A stretch of 48,572 nucleotides of DNA, from NCBI GenBank assembly GCA_003265685.1, contig KZ836115.1, positions 16,059-64,630 of the forward strand, in the 5' to 3' direction. Below are positions 36,895 to 45,211 of this stretch, piece after piece; the stretch's first letter is position 1, and the number at the start of each line of letters is the position of its first letter. Position numbers and translations under genes: made by a program. This DNA is from Piscinibacter caeni. Its GTDB lineage: Bacteria; Pseudomonadota; Gammaproteobacteria; Burkholderiales; Burkholderiaceae_C. The notes below the pieces were generated by a model. The model did not search any database, had not been told where the DNA came from, and worked only from the letters and a program-made list of their open reading frames with translations.

Positions 36895-37575
36895 TCAGCG
36901 CTGCGTGCGGTAGGGCTCCTCGAAGGCGAGGAAATCCTGCTCGGCCAGCGCGTCGGCCACCCAGGCGGCCACGCCGGGCAGCGCGCGCACCCGCTCCACG
37001 TAGGCGGCGATGGCCGGCGGCAGCGGCACGCCGTAGGTGACGAAGCGCATCACCACCGGGGCGAAGTAGGCGTCGGCGATCGTGAAGGCGCCGAACAGCA
37101 GCGGCCCGCCGGAGGCCTCGAGCAGCCCGCTCCACATCTGCACGAGGCGCTCGCGGTCAGCCCGCACCGCCGCCTGTTCGGCCAGCATGCGCCGGCCGAC
37201 CTCGGGCAGCCGCGCCTCGATGTTCATCGGGAAGGCGCTGCGCAGCGCGCCGAAGCCCGAATGCATCTCGGCGCAGACGCTGCGCGCGCGGGCGCGGGCC
37301 GCCACGTCGGCGGGCCACAGCTGCAGCGCCGGGAAGCGCTCGGCCAGGTATTCGGCGATCGCCAGCGTGTCCCACACCGCCAGCTCGCCGTCCAGCAGCA
37401 CCGGCACGCGCCCGGCCGGGCTGATGCGTGCCAGCCGGGTCTTGAACTCGGAGTCGGGCGTGAAGGCGTCGAAGCGCAGCTTCACTTCCTCGAACGCGAT
37501 GCCGGCCTGCTTCATCAGCACCCAGGGGCGCATCGACCAGGACGAGTAGTTCTTGTTGCCGATCACGAGCTGCAT
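36895..37575 (-). CDS. Glutathione S-transferase family protein
   Basis: A 226-residue cytosolic protein. The N-terminal thioredoxin-like domain has NYSSWSMRPWVLMKQAG (candidate catalytic Ser), AGRVPVLLDGELAVWDTLAIAEYLAERF with the Asp-Ser/Thr glutathione site. A helical C-terminal domain includes FGAFTIADAYFAPVV. A strong AAGGAGG precedes the ATG. The type is common in Burkholderiales beside cca; substrate unknown. Detoxification or thiol chemistry is likely. Confidence 0.93.
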   Translation of the reverse strand: MQLVIGNKNYSSWSMRPWVLMKQAGIAFEEVKLRFDAFTPDSEFKTRLARISPAGRVPVLLDGELAVWDTLAIAEYLAERFPALQLWPADVAARARARSVCAEMHSGFGALRSAFPMNIEARLPEVGRRMLAEQAAVRADRERLVQMWSGLLEASGGPLLFGAFTIADAYFAPVVMRFVTYGVPLPPAIAAYVERVRALPGVAAWVADALAEQDFLAFEEPYRTQR

Positions 37576-37684
37576 GCGCGTCCTCCTTGACGAGACGGCA
37601 TGCTAGCCAGCCTGCCGCGCCGGCGGGTTGACGGATTTGCATCGCCGCGATGCGCGGCACGCATGCGGGTCGCTCCGGGCCGGC

Positions 37685-38644
37685 TCAGGTGCGCCGGGCG
37701 CGCGCGCGCCAGGGGTCCAGGCGCGCCGGCCCCTGGCCGGCGGCAAGGTACTGCGGCGCGACGGCGTCCATCGCCGCGGGCCGGAGGCCGAGCCGGTCCA
37801 GCCCCGGCAGCGTGCCGCTGGCCACGCTGGGCACGCGCATCGAGTCGATGTTGTCGCGCGACATCAGCGGCTCGCCCGGCAGCAGCTCCATCAGCGTGGC
37901 CTGCAGCCGGCCGATGGCGTCGGGCAGCGGGAACACCGGCCGCGGGTGGCCGGCCCAGCGGCCGGCCGCCTCGACGATCTGGCGCAGCGTGTAGGTGTCG
38001 GGCCCGGTGCATTCGATCACCTGGCCGATGGTCGTCGGGTCGTCCAGGCAGCGCACCACGGCCGCGGCCACGTCCTCGACCCAGACCGGCTGGTAGCGCG
38101 ACTCGGCGCCTGCCAGCGGCATCAGCGGGGCGAAGGCCTGCAACTGCGCGAACAGGTTCAGCAGCCGGTCGTGCACGCCGAAGATCAGCGAGGGGCGCAG
38201 CACGGTCACGTCCAGCCCCGAGCTGCGCCAGACGGTCTCGCCGGCCGCCTTGGAGCGCAGGTAGCGGCTCGGCGCCTCGGCGGCGACGCCCAGCGCGCTG
38301 ACATGCACCACGCGCCGCACGCCGGCCTTCGCGCAGGCCGCGGCCAGGCGCTGCGGCAGCTCGACATGCACCTGGCGGAAGCGCTCCTCGCTGCCGTGCA
38401 GCACGGCCACCAGGTGCACCAGTGCGTCGGCGCCCTCGAGCAGGCGCGCCAGCGCGGCCGGGTCGGACAGGTCGGCCTCGACCGGCTGCACGGTCGGCAG
38501 CATCTGGATGGGGCGGGCGTGCGCGATTCGCCGGGTCGGCACGACGATGCGGCCGCTCGCGCCGCCGCTGCGCTCGACCAGCTTCTCGCAGACGCTGCGG
38601 CCGACGAAGCCGGTGCCGCCGGTGACGACGATGTTGGAGATCAT
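37685..38644 (-). CDS. NAD(P)-binding epimerase, complex I NDUFA9-like
   Basis: A 319-residue extended/atypical SDR. The cofactor loop is VVTGGTGFVGRSV. HLVAVLHGSEERFRQVHVE, VSALGVAAEAPSRYLRSKAAGE (Tyr-x3-Lys) and VLRPSLIFGVHDRLLNLF match the NDUFA9 (complex I 39-kDa subunit)-like subgroup. In bacteria this protein is not a proven complex I subunit. The ATG overlaps the slt stop (ATGA), so the two are coupled. The opening MISNIVVTGGTGF fixes the start. Confidence 0.93.
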   Translation of the reverse strand: MISNIVVTGGTGFVGRSVCEKLVERSGGASGRIVVPTRRIAHARPIQMLPTVQPVEADLSDPAALARLLEGADALVHLVAVLHGSEERFRQVHVELPQRLAAACAKAGVRRVVHVSALGVAAEAPSRYLRSKAAGETVWRSSGLDVTVLRPSLIFGVHDRLLNLFAQLQAFAPLMPLAGAESRYQPVWVEDVAAAVVRCLDDPTTIGQVIECTGPDTYTLRQIVEAAGRWAGHPRPVFPLPDAIGRLQATLMELLPGEPLMSRDNIDSMRVPSVASGTLPGLDRLGLRPAAMDAVAPQYLAAGQGPARLDPWRARARRT

Positions 38645-40671
38645 GGCAGTTCCTTGTCGATCGCCGGTGCCGGACCCTCGCGCGGGCCGATCGAGCGGCC
38701 CAGGCGCGCCTTCAGCGACGGGGCCGGCTCGCTGCCCAGCAGCGCGGCATAGATCGCCGCGTTGCTCAGCACCTTCTTCACGTAATCGCGTGTCTCGTTG
38801 AACGGGATGTTCTCGGCCCAGGCGGCCGGCTCGAGCACCGGCCCCTCGCGCCAGCGGCGCGGCCGGCTCGGGCCGGCGTTGTAGGCGGCCGCGGCCATCG
38901 CCTGCGAGCCTTCGAAGTCGTCCAGCACCAGCTTCAGGTAGCTGGTGCCCAGGCGCAGGTTGGTGTCGCGGTCGGTGATCTGCTCGGTCGTGAAGTCCAG
39001 GCCGATCTTGCGCGCCGTCCAGCGCGCGGTGGCCGGCATGATCTGCATCAGCCCCGAGGCGCCGACGCTGGAGCGCGCGTCCATCACGAAGCGCGATTCC
39101 TGGCGGATCAGCCCGTACACATAGGCCGGGTCGAGCCCGATCTCGCGGGCATGCGCCTGCACGTCGCGCCGGAACGGCGTCGGGAAGCGCTGCTCCAGGT
39201 CGATCTCGCCGCGGGTGCGGTCGCTGGTGTTGATGCAGCGGTCCCACACCTCGCGGTTGCAGGCGCGCTGCGCGGCGGCGAGCAGCTCGCGGTCGCCCAT
39301 GCCGCGCAGCGAGTAGTTCCATTCGCGCACGCCCTCGCTGCGCAGGCCCAGCGCGATCAGCTGCAGCGCGCGCGTCAGGCCGGGGTGCTGCTCGGCCGCG
39401 GCCACCTCGGCCTCGGTCAGCGGCGCGGGCCTGGGCGGCAGCACCAGCGGGTCGCCGATCTCCTCGGCCGCCAGCTTGGCATAGAAGCTCAACGGGCCGG
39501 AGATGCCGGCGAGCATGTCCTGCGCCAGCGCGGCCATGCCTTCGCCGTCCTGCGAGCTGGCGGCCAGGGCCTTCAGGCCGCGCGCCTTCCAGTACACCCA
39601 GGCCAGGTCGCGCTGCTCGGCCGGGCTCATCGCGTTGATCGCCTTCAGCACCTGCTGCCAGCGCGGCTGGCCGCCGTCGGCGCGCAGCGCGGCGCGCACC
39701 TTCCAGGCGAGCATCTCGTCCGGCCAGTCGGGCTCGGCGCCGCCGCGGCTGGCGCGCAGTTCGGCGCGGCGGAAATGGTCCGACGCGTCGGGCAGCAGCT
39801 TCAGCGCCGCCTGCTTGCCGACACCGGCCCAGGCCCAGGCGGCCAAGTCCGGCGGCAGGGCGCGGTCCCAGCGCTCGTTGAGCTGCGCGGCAGCGGCATC
39901 CGGGTCGTTGGCCGCCATGCGCAGCAGCGCCAGCGTGGTCAGCTCGGCGCTGGTGCGCTGGGTGGCCGAGGCGCTCCGGGCGAGGTAACGCGCCGGGTTG
40001 TCGTTGATCTCGCCCAGCGAGGTCGCCAGTCCGGGCGAGAGCAGGGCGACGGCCTGGCGCACCGCGCGTGGGCGACCGGCATCCATCGCCACGCGGGCCT
40101 TGCGCCAGACCTCGAGCGCGCCGAACTTGCGCGCCTCCACCAGCGCCTGCGCGAGCAGGCCGCAGCCGTCGTCGGCATCGCGCTGGGCCAGCCAGGCGGC
40201 CAGCGCGGCCTCGCGCACGTCCTTGCCGGCCTGGTGCTCGATCAGCAGCGCGTAGCAGCTGACCTCGCGGTCGTCGTTCATGCGAAAGCGCGGCTGGTCG
40301 ACGGCGAAGTTGGCCCAGTCGCGCCGCCGGCCGAGCTCGAGCAGCCAGTCGTTGCGCAGCCGGTCCTCGACGTAGGTGCCGCTCCAGCGGGCGTAGAACG
40401 CGTTCAGCTCGTCCTGCTGGGCCTGCGCCAGGCGGTTGTTCAGCTCCCAGTAGTCGACCCACATCGCCAGCGGGTGGCGCAGCGCGCCGGCGGCGCTGCG
40501 CAGCGTGGCGAGCTTGGGACCGTCCTTGCGGCGCCAGGCCTCACGCGCGTCGACGATCAGGTTGTCGCCGTCGGCCGCGCGGGCCGCCGGAAGGGTGGCC
40601 AGCACCAGGGCCGCCAGCAGCCCGGCGCCGAGGCGACGCCAGCGGTGCCGCCCATATACTGCCTTCGCCAT
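38641..40671 (-). CDS. slt: Soluble lytic murein transglycosylase
   Basis: A 676-residue periplasmic enzyme cleaving peptidoglycan glycan strands to 1,6-anhydromuropeptides. The signal peptide ends near residue 31 (ARA). A long alpha-superhelical region follows to about 500. The catalytic SLT domain has IRQESRF (catalytic Glu at about 523), SVGASGLMQIMPATA and AAYNAGPSRPRRW. The ATG at 40671 gives a good signal peptide; an upstream start would add 49 unlikely Arg/Ala-rich residues. It heads slt-epimerase-gst-cca on the minus strand. Confidence 0.95.
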   Translation of the reverse strand: MAKAVYGRHRWRRLGAGLLAALVLATLPAARAADGDNLIVDAREAWRRKDGPKLATLRSAAGALRHPLAMWVDYWELNNRLAQAQQDELNAFYARWSGTYVEDRLRNDWLLELGRRRDWANFAVDQPRFRMNDDREVSCYALLIEHQAGKDVREAALAAWLAQRDADDGCGLLAQALVEARKFGALEVWRKARVAMDAGRPRAVRQAVALLSPGLATSLGEINDNPARYLARSASATQRTSAELTTLALLRMAANDPDAAAAQLNERWDRALPPDLAAWAWAGVGKQAALKLLPDASDHFRRAELRASRGGAEPDWPDEMLAWKVRAALRADGGQPRWQQVLKAINAMSPAEQRDLAWVYWKARGLKALAASSQDGEGMAALAQDMLAGISGPLSFYAKLAAEEIGDPLVLPPRPAPLTEAEVAAAEQHPGLTRALQLIALGLRSEGVREWNYSLRGMGDRELLAAAQRACNREVWDRCINTSDRTRGEIDLEQRFPTPFRRDVQAHAREIGLDPAYVYGLIRQESRFVMDARSSVGASGLMQIMPATARWTARKIGLDFTTEQITDRDTNLRLGTSYLKLVLDDFEGSQAMAAAAYNAGPSRPRRWREGPVLEPAAWAENIPFNETRDYVKKVLSNAAIYAALLGSEPAPSLKARLGRSIGPREGPAPAIDKELP

Positions 40672-40702
40672 CGCTCGAAAAGTCAACGTCGTTCCAATCG
40701 TC

Positions 40703-41281
40703 TTGTCTGCCGCGCCGCCCGCTTCCGACCGCTCGCTGCTGCGCCGGCGCCTGCGTGCCGCGCGCGAGCAGTTCGCGCAGGACGCCGCCTTTGCCGCCGC
40801 GCATGCGGCGCTGGCCACCCGGCTGTGCAGCGTGCTGCACCAGCTCGAGCCGCAATGCCTCGGCCTTTACTGGCCCATACGATCCGAATTTAACGCAGTG
40901 GTTGCGCTGCGCGACGACCCGATGTGCGACCGGATTGACTGGGCCCTGCCCTACACGCGGCGCGAACCGCGCGAGATGCAGTTCCGGCACTGGGACCGGG
41001 AGCCGCCACGCCTGCTGGACGAATGCCGCATCCCGGCCAGCGACGGTGCCCCGGTGGTGCCCGATGTCGTGCTGGTGCCCTGCGTCGGCTTCACGCGCGA
41101 GGGCTACCGGCTCGGTTACGGCGGCGGCTACTTCGACCGCTTCCTCGCCGCCCACCCGCAGGTCACCGCGGTCGGCGTGGCCTGGGCGGCCGCGCAGATC
41201 CCGCTCGAGGCGCTGGCGCCGGCCGCGCACGACCTGCCGCTGATGCTGGTGGTCACCGAGCAGGGTGTGCTCGGCGGTTGA
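40703..41281 (+). CDS. 5-formyltetrahydrofolate cyclo-ligase, paralogue 1
   Basis: A 192-residue enzyme converting 5-formyl-THF to 5,10-methenyl-THF with ATP. LLRRRLRAAREQF near the start, LYWPIRSEFN, PDVVLVPCVGFTREGYRLGYGGGYFDRFLA (the substrate/ATP signature) and AHDLPLMLVVTEQGVL are typical. No ATG lies near the expected start; TTG at 40703 gives the usual length and keeps 31 bases from divergent slt. A second cyclo-ligase gene lies at 43.0 kb. The two differ in many positions outside the GYGGG motif. Confidence 0.9.
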   Translation: MSAAPPASDRSLLRRRLRAAREQFAQDAAFAAAHAALATRLCSVLHQLEPQCLGLYWPIRSEFNAVVALRDDPMCDRIDWALPYTRREPREMQFRHWDREPPRLLDECRIPASDGAPVVPDVVLVPCVGFTREGYRLGYGGGYFDRFLAAHPQVTAVGVAWAAAQIPLEALAPAAHDLPLMLVVTEQGVLGG

Positions 41282-41287
41282 GCGAGG

Positions 41288-42277
41288 TCAATCGGCCTCG
41301 CCCGGCCCGGCGTCGTCGGTGCCGGCCTCGCCGATGGCCTCGCGCGTGAGCGCGGCCTGCGCCTCGACCCAGCCGCAGAACTGCTGCACCTCGGTGCGCG
41401 TGCGGCCGCCCGGGCCGGCGAGCAGCCAGTAGGCGTACGGGCTGGTGATGCGCCCGGCTGCGCCGAAGGGTTCGACCAGCTCGCCGCGTGCCAGCGCATC
41501 GAACACCAGGGCCAGGCGAGCCAGCGCCACGCCGTGGCCGGCCAGCGCCGCCTGCACCTGCTGGTAGGTGAAGTTCAGGTACAGCCAGCGGCGCGGCTGC
41601 AGCGCCGGTTCGCCCTGCGCCGTCAGCCAGTGGCGCCAGCTCAGGTACTCGCTGCTCGGGCGGTTGTCGTCCTCTTCCGCGAGCGTGTGCTGCGCCAGGT
41701 CGGCCGCGCAGGCGAGCGGCGGCGCGGCGCCGGCCCGGATCTGCTCGAGCAGCTGGCGGCTGACCACCGGGGTCAGCACCTCGCCGAACAGCCGCTGCGC
41801 GCCGGCCGGCGCCTGGGCCGGGCTGCAGTAGCGCAGCGCCAGGTCGAGCTCGGGGTCGTCCAGGTCGGACAGCGCGTCGTGCGCCGAGACGCGGATGTCG
41901 ATGTCCGGGTGCTGGCGCTGGAAGGCCTCGATGCGGGGCAGCAGCCACAGCGACGCGAAGGAGGCGAAGGTCGACACGTTGACGCGCCGCCGGCTGCGGT
42001 GCTCGCGGATCTGCCGCACGCTCGCGTCCAGCCGCGCGAGGAAGGGCTCGACGCTGCGCAGCAGCAGCGTGCCGTCCTGCGTCAGCTCCACGTGGCGCGT
42101 GCCGCGCACGAACAGCGGTGCGCCGAGTTCGTCCTCCAGCCCCTTGATCTGGCGGCTGATGGCCGATTGGGTGACGAACAGTTCCTCGGCCGCCTCGCTG
42201 AAGCTGAGCCGGCGGGAGACCGCCTCGAAGGCGCGCAGGTTGCCCAGCGAGAGTGGGCGGCGGCGTGGGGTATTCAT
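41288..42277 (-). CDS. LysR-family transcriptional regulator (GcvA-like)
   Basis: A 329-residue regulator. The N-terminal winged HTH (about 8-68) reads LGNLRAFEAVSRRLSFSEAAEELFVTQSAISRQIKGLE. A periplasmic-binding-protein-like effector domain follows, with LALRYC and WLYLNFTYQQVQAALAGHGVAL of the GcvA-like subgroup. It is divergent from a DUF2917 gene, a pair often seen in Burkholderiales, so the 88-base gap is its probable operator site. The effector is unknown. Confidence 0.94.
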   Translation of the reverse strand: MNTPRRRPLSLGNLRAFEAVSRRLSFSEAAEELFVTQSAISRQIKGLEDELGAPLFVRGTRHVELTQDGTLLLRSVEPFLARLDASVRQIREHRSRRRVNVSTFASFASLWLLPRIEAFQRQHPDIDIRVSAHDALSDLDDPELDLALRYCSPAQAPAGAQRLFGEVLTPVVSRQLLEQIRAGAAPPLACAADLAQHTLAEEDDNRPSSEYLSWRHWLTAQGEPALQPRRWLYLNFTYQQVQAALAGHGVALARLALVFDALARGELVEPFGAAGRITSPYAYWLLAGPGGRTRTEVQQFCGWVEAQAALTREAIGEAGTDDAGPGEAD

Positions 42278-42368
42278 GAGTTCATCGCATCAATCAGCGT
42301 GTCCGATTTCATTGGATCACAGAGGGCAGTGCGCCGATGATTGCACCATCCGAACCAGGAGATTGATG

Positions 42369-42752
42369 ATGAATGCGCAACACCACACGGCCCGCACCTG
42401 GCACCTCGACGCCGGACGGGCGCAGCGCCTGGACCCCACGCCGGGCGAACTGACCGTGCTCAAGGGCCGCGTCTGGGTGACCGGGCAGGGCGACGGCGAC
42501 GACCGGGTGCTGTCGCGCGGCGAGCGGCTGCACATCGGCGCCGGCAGCGACGTGGTGGTCGAACCCTGGGACCGCGCGCACGGTGCGGTGCTGCACTGGG
42601 CGCCTCAGCGCCGCGGCGCGCGCGCCTTCGGGCTGCGCGCCTGGGTGGCCGGCTTCTTCGCCGCCCTGGCGCGCAGGGCCGCCTCGAGCGCGAGCCGGGC
42701 CCAGGGCCGCATCAGCGCGGGCGACTCCATCGCCTCCTCGGGCGCGCTGTAG
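42369..42752 (+). CDS. DUF2917 domain protein
   Basis: A 127-residue protein. DUF2917 is recognised from TWHLDAGRAQRLDPTPGELTVLKGRVWVTG and DRVLSRGERLHIGAGSDVVVEPW, a beta-rich cupin-like stretch (about 8-75). ATG at 42369 was taken because AGGAG lies 7 bases before it; 42366 is the alternative. The last about 49 codons lie antisense to the TfoX-N gene and are Ala/Arg/Ser-rich, so the true protein may rely only on the first 80 residues. It is divergent from the LysR gene and probably controlled by it. Confidence 0.85.
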   Translation: MNAQHHTARTWHLDAGRAQRLDPTPGELTVLKGRVWVTGQGDGDDRVLSRGERLHIGAGSDVVVEPWDRAHGAVLHWAPQRRGARAFGLRAWVAGFFAALARRAASSASRAQGRISAGDSIASSGAL

Positions 42753-42991
42753 TAGCCCAGCGTCACGCTGCGCCCCTTGCCGTCGTAGACGAAGGGGGCG
42801 CAGCCGGCGGCCTCGAACTGCGGCCGGGTCCGATCGTCGGCCTTCAGGTAGATGCGCTCGAAGGCGATCAGCGCGACGAACAGGTCGTCGAGGTACAGGC
42901 CATGGCCGCCGAACATGCGCCGCGAGCGCGCGGCGCCGAGCGGTGCGAGCAGTTCGAGGCAGTGGGTGACGAAGCCGTCGGCCGGGGCCAT
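42605..42991 (-). CDS. TfoX N-terminal domain protein
   Basis: A 128-residue small protein. FVTHCLELLAPLGAARSRRMFGGHGLYLDDLFVALI, YLKADDRTRPQFEAAGCAPFVYDGKG and LGYYSAPEEAMESPALMRPWARLALEAA follow the TfoX_N domain. TfoX is a competence regulator in some gammaproteobacteria, but stand-alone N domains have no proven role. ATG 42991 was chosen because MAPADGF begins the domain. Its 3-prime 148 bases overlap the DUF2917 gene tail to tail. Confidence 0.9.
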   Translation of the reverse strand: MAPADGFVTHCLELLAPLGAARSRRMFGGHGLYLDDLFVALIAFERIYLKADDRTRPQFEAAGCAPFVYDGKGRSVTLGYYSAPEEAMESPALMRPWARLALEAALRARAAKKPATQARSPKARAPRR

Positions 42992-43016
42992 GCGTCCAGT
43001 CTTGCACAATCGGCGC

Positions 43017-43592
43017 ATGGAACTCACCGACCGCGAGGCGCTGCGCCGGCGCCTGATCGCCGCCCGCCAGGCCTTGCCCGACCGGCTCGAGCGCGCCGTG
43101 CAGCTGCAGAGCGTGCTGCGGGTCTGGCTGGTGGGGCGGCCCGAGAGCTCGATCGGCGCCTACCAGCCGATCAAGGGCGAGTTCGATCCGCTGCCGGCGC
43201 TCTACCGCTGGACCGAGGGCGCGCCCGAAGGCGTGTCACGCCGCATCGGGCTGCCCGTGGCCGACCGGGAGACCGGCTCGCTGCGCTTTCACGTGTGGTA
43301 CCCGGGCTGCCCGATGGAGCTGGACGCCTTCGACATCCCCAAGCCCAAGGACACCGAGGAATTTCATCCGGACCTGCTGGTCGTGCCCTGCCTGGGCTAC
43401 GGCCCGGCCGGCGTGCGGCTGGGTTATGGCGGAGGGTTCTTCGACCGCACGCTGCGCTCGCTGCGGCCCCGCCCGGTGACGGTCGGGGTGTGCTACACGC
43501 ACGGCTTCCTGCCGCTGCTGCTGCCCAGCGAGCAGGACGTCCGGCTGGACGTCATGCTCACCGAGGACGGCGTGATGTGGGAACGCCCCTGA
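43017..43592 (+). CDS. 5-formyltetrahydrofolate cyclo-ligase, paralogue 2
   Basis: A 191-residue member of the same family as the gene at 40.7 kb. LRRRLIAARQALP, GAYQPIKGEFD, DLLVVPCLGYGPAGVRLGYGGGFFDRTL and VMLTEDGVMWERP are typical. It is divergent from the TfoX-N gene (25 bases) and abuts ompW so that the two stop codons read TGATCA. Either copy may be the main enzyme; paralogue 2 has a normal ATG start while paralogue 1 needs TTG. Confidence 0.93.
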   Translation: MELTDREALRRRLIAARQALPDRLERAVQLQSVLRVWLVGRPESSIGAYQPIKGEFDPLPALYRWTEGAPEGVSRRIGLPVADRETGSLRFHVWYPGCPMELDAFDIPKPKDTEEFHPDLLVVPCLGYGPAGVRLGYGGGFFDRTLRSLRPRPVTVGVCYTHGFLPLLLPSEQDVRLDVMLTEDGVMWERP

Positions 43593-44213
43593 TCAGAAGC
43601 GCATGCCCACGCCGATGCCGACCAGCAGCGGATCGACCTTGAACTCGCCGGCCTTGACGCCGTTGGACTTCACGTCGGTGCGGATCTGCACCTTCTTGAC
43701 GTCCAGGTTCAGGTAGACGTTGTTGGCCACCTCGAAGTCGAAGCCCGCGCCGACGGCCAGGCCGGTGCTGCTCTTGTCGATCGAGGGCCCCAGCGAGGCG
43801 ACCACCGGGTCGAAGTTGACGCTCGAGAAGCGCGTGTAGTTCAGACCGCCGCCGACGTAGGGCTTGAACGCGCCCAGGCCGGTGAAGTGGTACTGCAGCG
43901 ACAGCGTGGGCGGCAGGTGCTTCAGGGTGCCGATCTTCGTGCCGTTGGAGCGGATGTCGTGCTTCTGCGGGTAGGTCAGCACCAGCTCGGCGGCCAGGTT
44001 GGGCGTGAAGAAGTAGGAGATGTCGAACTCGGGGAACACCTTGTTGTTCACCGAGAGGCCGAGGCCGGTCGAATCCTTGTTGGCGCTGTCCAGGCTCAGC
44101 GCGTGCACGCGCACCATCCACGGGCCCGACTGGGCCTGCGCGGCGAACGGGGCGACGAAGCCGGCGGCCAGCGCGGCGGCGAGGGCGGCACGGCGGATGT
44201 TCTTGCTCATCAT
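43593..44213 (-). CDS. ompW: OmpW-family outer membrane protein
   Basis: A 206-residue outer-membrane eight-stranded beta-barrel. The signal peptide (about 1-28) ends AQA. GPWMVRVHALSL, FPEFDISYFFTPNLAAELVLTYPQKHDI, HLPPTLSLQYHF, FKPYVGGGLNYTRF and the terminal VGIGVGMRF (C-terminal Phe, Bam recognition) are OmpW hallmarks. ATG 44213 was preferred over 44222 and 44210 because AGGA lies 9 bases before it. That ribosome-binding site lies in the 3-prime arm of a 9-base stem. OmpW channels small hydrophobic molecules. Confidence 0.95.
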   Translation of the reverse strand: MMSKNIRRAALAAALAAGFVAPFAAQAQSGPWMVRVHALSLDSANKDSTGLGLSVNNKVFPEFDISYFFTPNLAAELVLTYPQKHDIRSNGTKIGTLKHLPPTLSLQYHFTGLGAFKPYVGGGLNYTRFSSVNFDPVVASLGPSIDKSSTGLAVGAGFDFEVANNVYLNLDVKKVQIRTDVKSNGVKAGEFKVDPLLVGIGVGMRF

Positions 44214-44220
44214 GGTCTGC

Positions 44221-44261
44221 ATTCCTGTCTGTGGTGACGAGGGTTGGTCCTCGACAGGAAT
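44221..44261 (-). promoter_or_regulatory. Ribosome-binding-site-sequestering hairpin of ompW mRNA
   Basis: On the minus strand ATTCCTGTC (44261-44253) pairs perfectly with GACAGGAAT (44229-44221). The inner stem CGAGG/CCTCG (44253-44249 with 44242-44238) sits within the loop. The 3-prime arm holds the AGGA ribosome-binding site and an upstream ATG, so the folded RNA would block translation. Confidence 0.6.
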
Positions 44262-44316
44262 TCCATGCCCGCAACGCGGAATTGATGTTGCGGTGAGTCA
44301 AGCACGCCCGGACGAC

Positions 44317-44337
44317 GCGGCGTGCACGCCACGCCGC
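44317..44337 (-). terminator. Hairpin after metF
   Basis: GCGGCGTG, 5-base loop, CACGCCGC: a perfect 8-base stem 22 bases beyond the metF stop. There is no T tract, so it is an end-of-operon structure of uncertain type. A 7-base inverted repeat (CCGCAAC 44269-44275 / GTTGCGG 44287-44293) lies between it and ompW. Confidence 0.5.
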
Positions 44338-44359
44338 CCCGCCCGGGCGCTGACCCAGG

Positions 44360-45211
44360 TCAAACGGCCCGGGTGCCGAGGCGGCGGCAGATCTCCAGCG
44401 CCAGCGCGGACTGGTTCAGCGTGTAGAAGTGCAGGCCCGGCGCGCCGCCGTCGATCAGGCGATCGCACAGCCGCGTCACCACGTCCAGCCCGAAGGCGCG
44501 GATCGACGCCGCGTCGTCCATGAAGCCTTCCATCTTCAGCGCCACCCAGCGCGGGATGTCGATGCCGTCGCGCGCGGCGAACTGCGCGATGCGCGCGTAG
44601 TTGTGGAAGGGCATGATGCCCGGCACGATCGGCACGTCCACACCCAGCGCACGCACCTCGTCGACGAAGTGGAAGTAGGCCTCGGGGTTGAAGAAGAACT
44701 GCGTGATCGCCGCGTCGGCGCCGGCATTCACCTTGTCGGCGAAGTGCTGCAGGTCGCGCTTCGCGTAACGCTGCTGCGGGTGGTATTCGGGGTAGGCCGC
44801 CACCTCGATGCGCCAGTCGGGCCCCTGCGTCTCGCGGATGAAGGCGATCAGTTCGGCCGCGTAGCGGAACTCGCCCGCCGTGGCCGTGCCGCTGGGCAGG
44901 TCGCCGCGCAGCGCGACCAGGCGCCGGATGTCCTGTGCCCGATAGGTGGCGAGGATCTCGCTGATGCCTTCGCGGGTCGAGCCGATGCACGACAGGTGCG
45001 GCGCGGCCTCGTGGCCCATCGCGGCGATCGTGGCGACGGTGGCGAGCGTCTTCTCGCGCGTGGCGCCGCCGGCGCCGTAGGTGACGCTGAAGAACTCCGG
45101 CTGCACCGCCGCCAGCTCTTCCACCACGCCCTTCAGCTTCTCGGCGCCGACCGGGGTGTTGGGCGGGAAGAACTCGAAGCTTACCGGCACGGACAGCGTG
45201 CTTTGATTCAT
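44360..45211 (-). CDS. metF: 5,10-Methylenetetrahydrofolate reductase
   Basis: A 283-residue flavoenzyme reducing methylene-THF to methyl-THF for methionine synthesis. SFEFFPPNTPVGAEKL, FFSVTYGAGGATREKTL, PHLSCIG, LVALRGDLPSG, QFFFNPEAYFHFVDEV and VPGIMPFHNY are family motifs, and length is normal. The ATG overlaps the tlyA stop (ATGA). As third gene behind the SAH riboswitch, it would rise when SAH builds up, matching its role in regenerating methionine. Confidence 0.97.
   Translation of the reverse strand: MNQSTLSVPVSFEFFPPNTPVGAEKLKGVVEELAAVQPEFFSVTYGAGGATREKTLATVATIAAMGHEAAPHLSCIGSTREGISEILATYRAQDIRRLVALRGDLPSGTATAGEFRYAAELIAFIRETQGPDWRIEVAAYPEYHPQQRYAKRDLQHFADKVNAGADAAITQFFFNPEAYFHFVDEVRALGVDVPIVPGIMPFHNYARIAQFAARDGIDIPRWVALKMEGFMDDAASIRAFGLDVVTRLCDRLIDGGAPGLHFYTLNQSALALEICRRLGTRAV

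Noticed and set aside
42605-42991. Calling the TfoX-N protein a competence regulator because dprA is in the window
   Set aside because: It lacks the C-terminal TfoX domain and lies 42 kb away; the N domain alone has no established competence role.
40703-43592. Recent tandem duplication of the cyclo-ligase gene
   Set aside because: The two proteins share only core motifs and differ in length, N terminus and much of the body, so any duplication is old or the second copy was gained separately.
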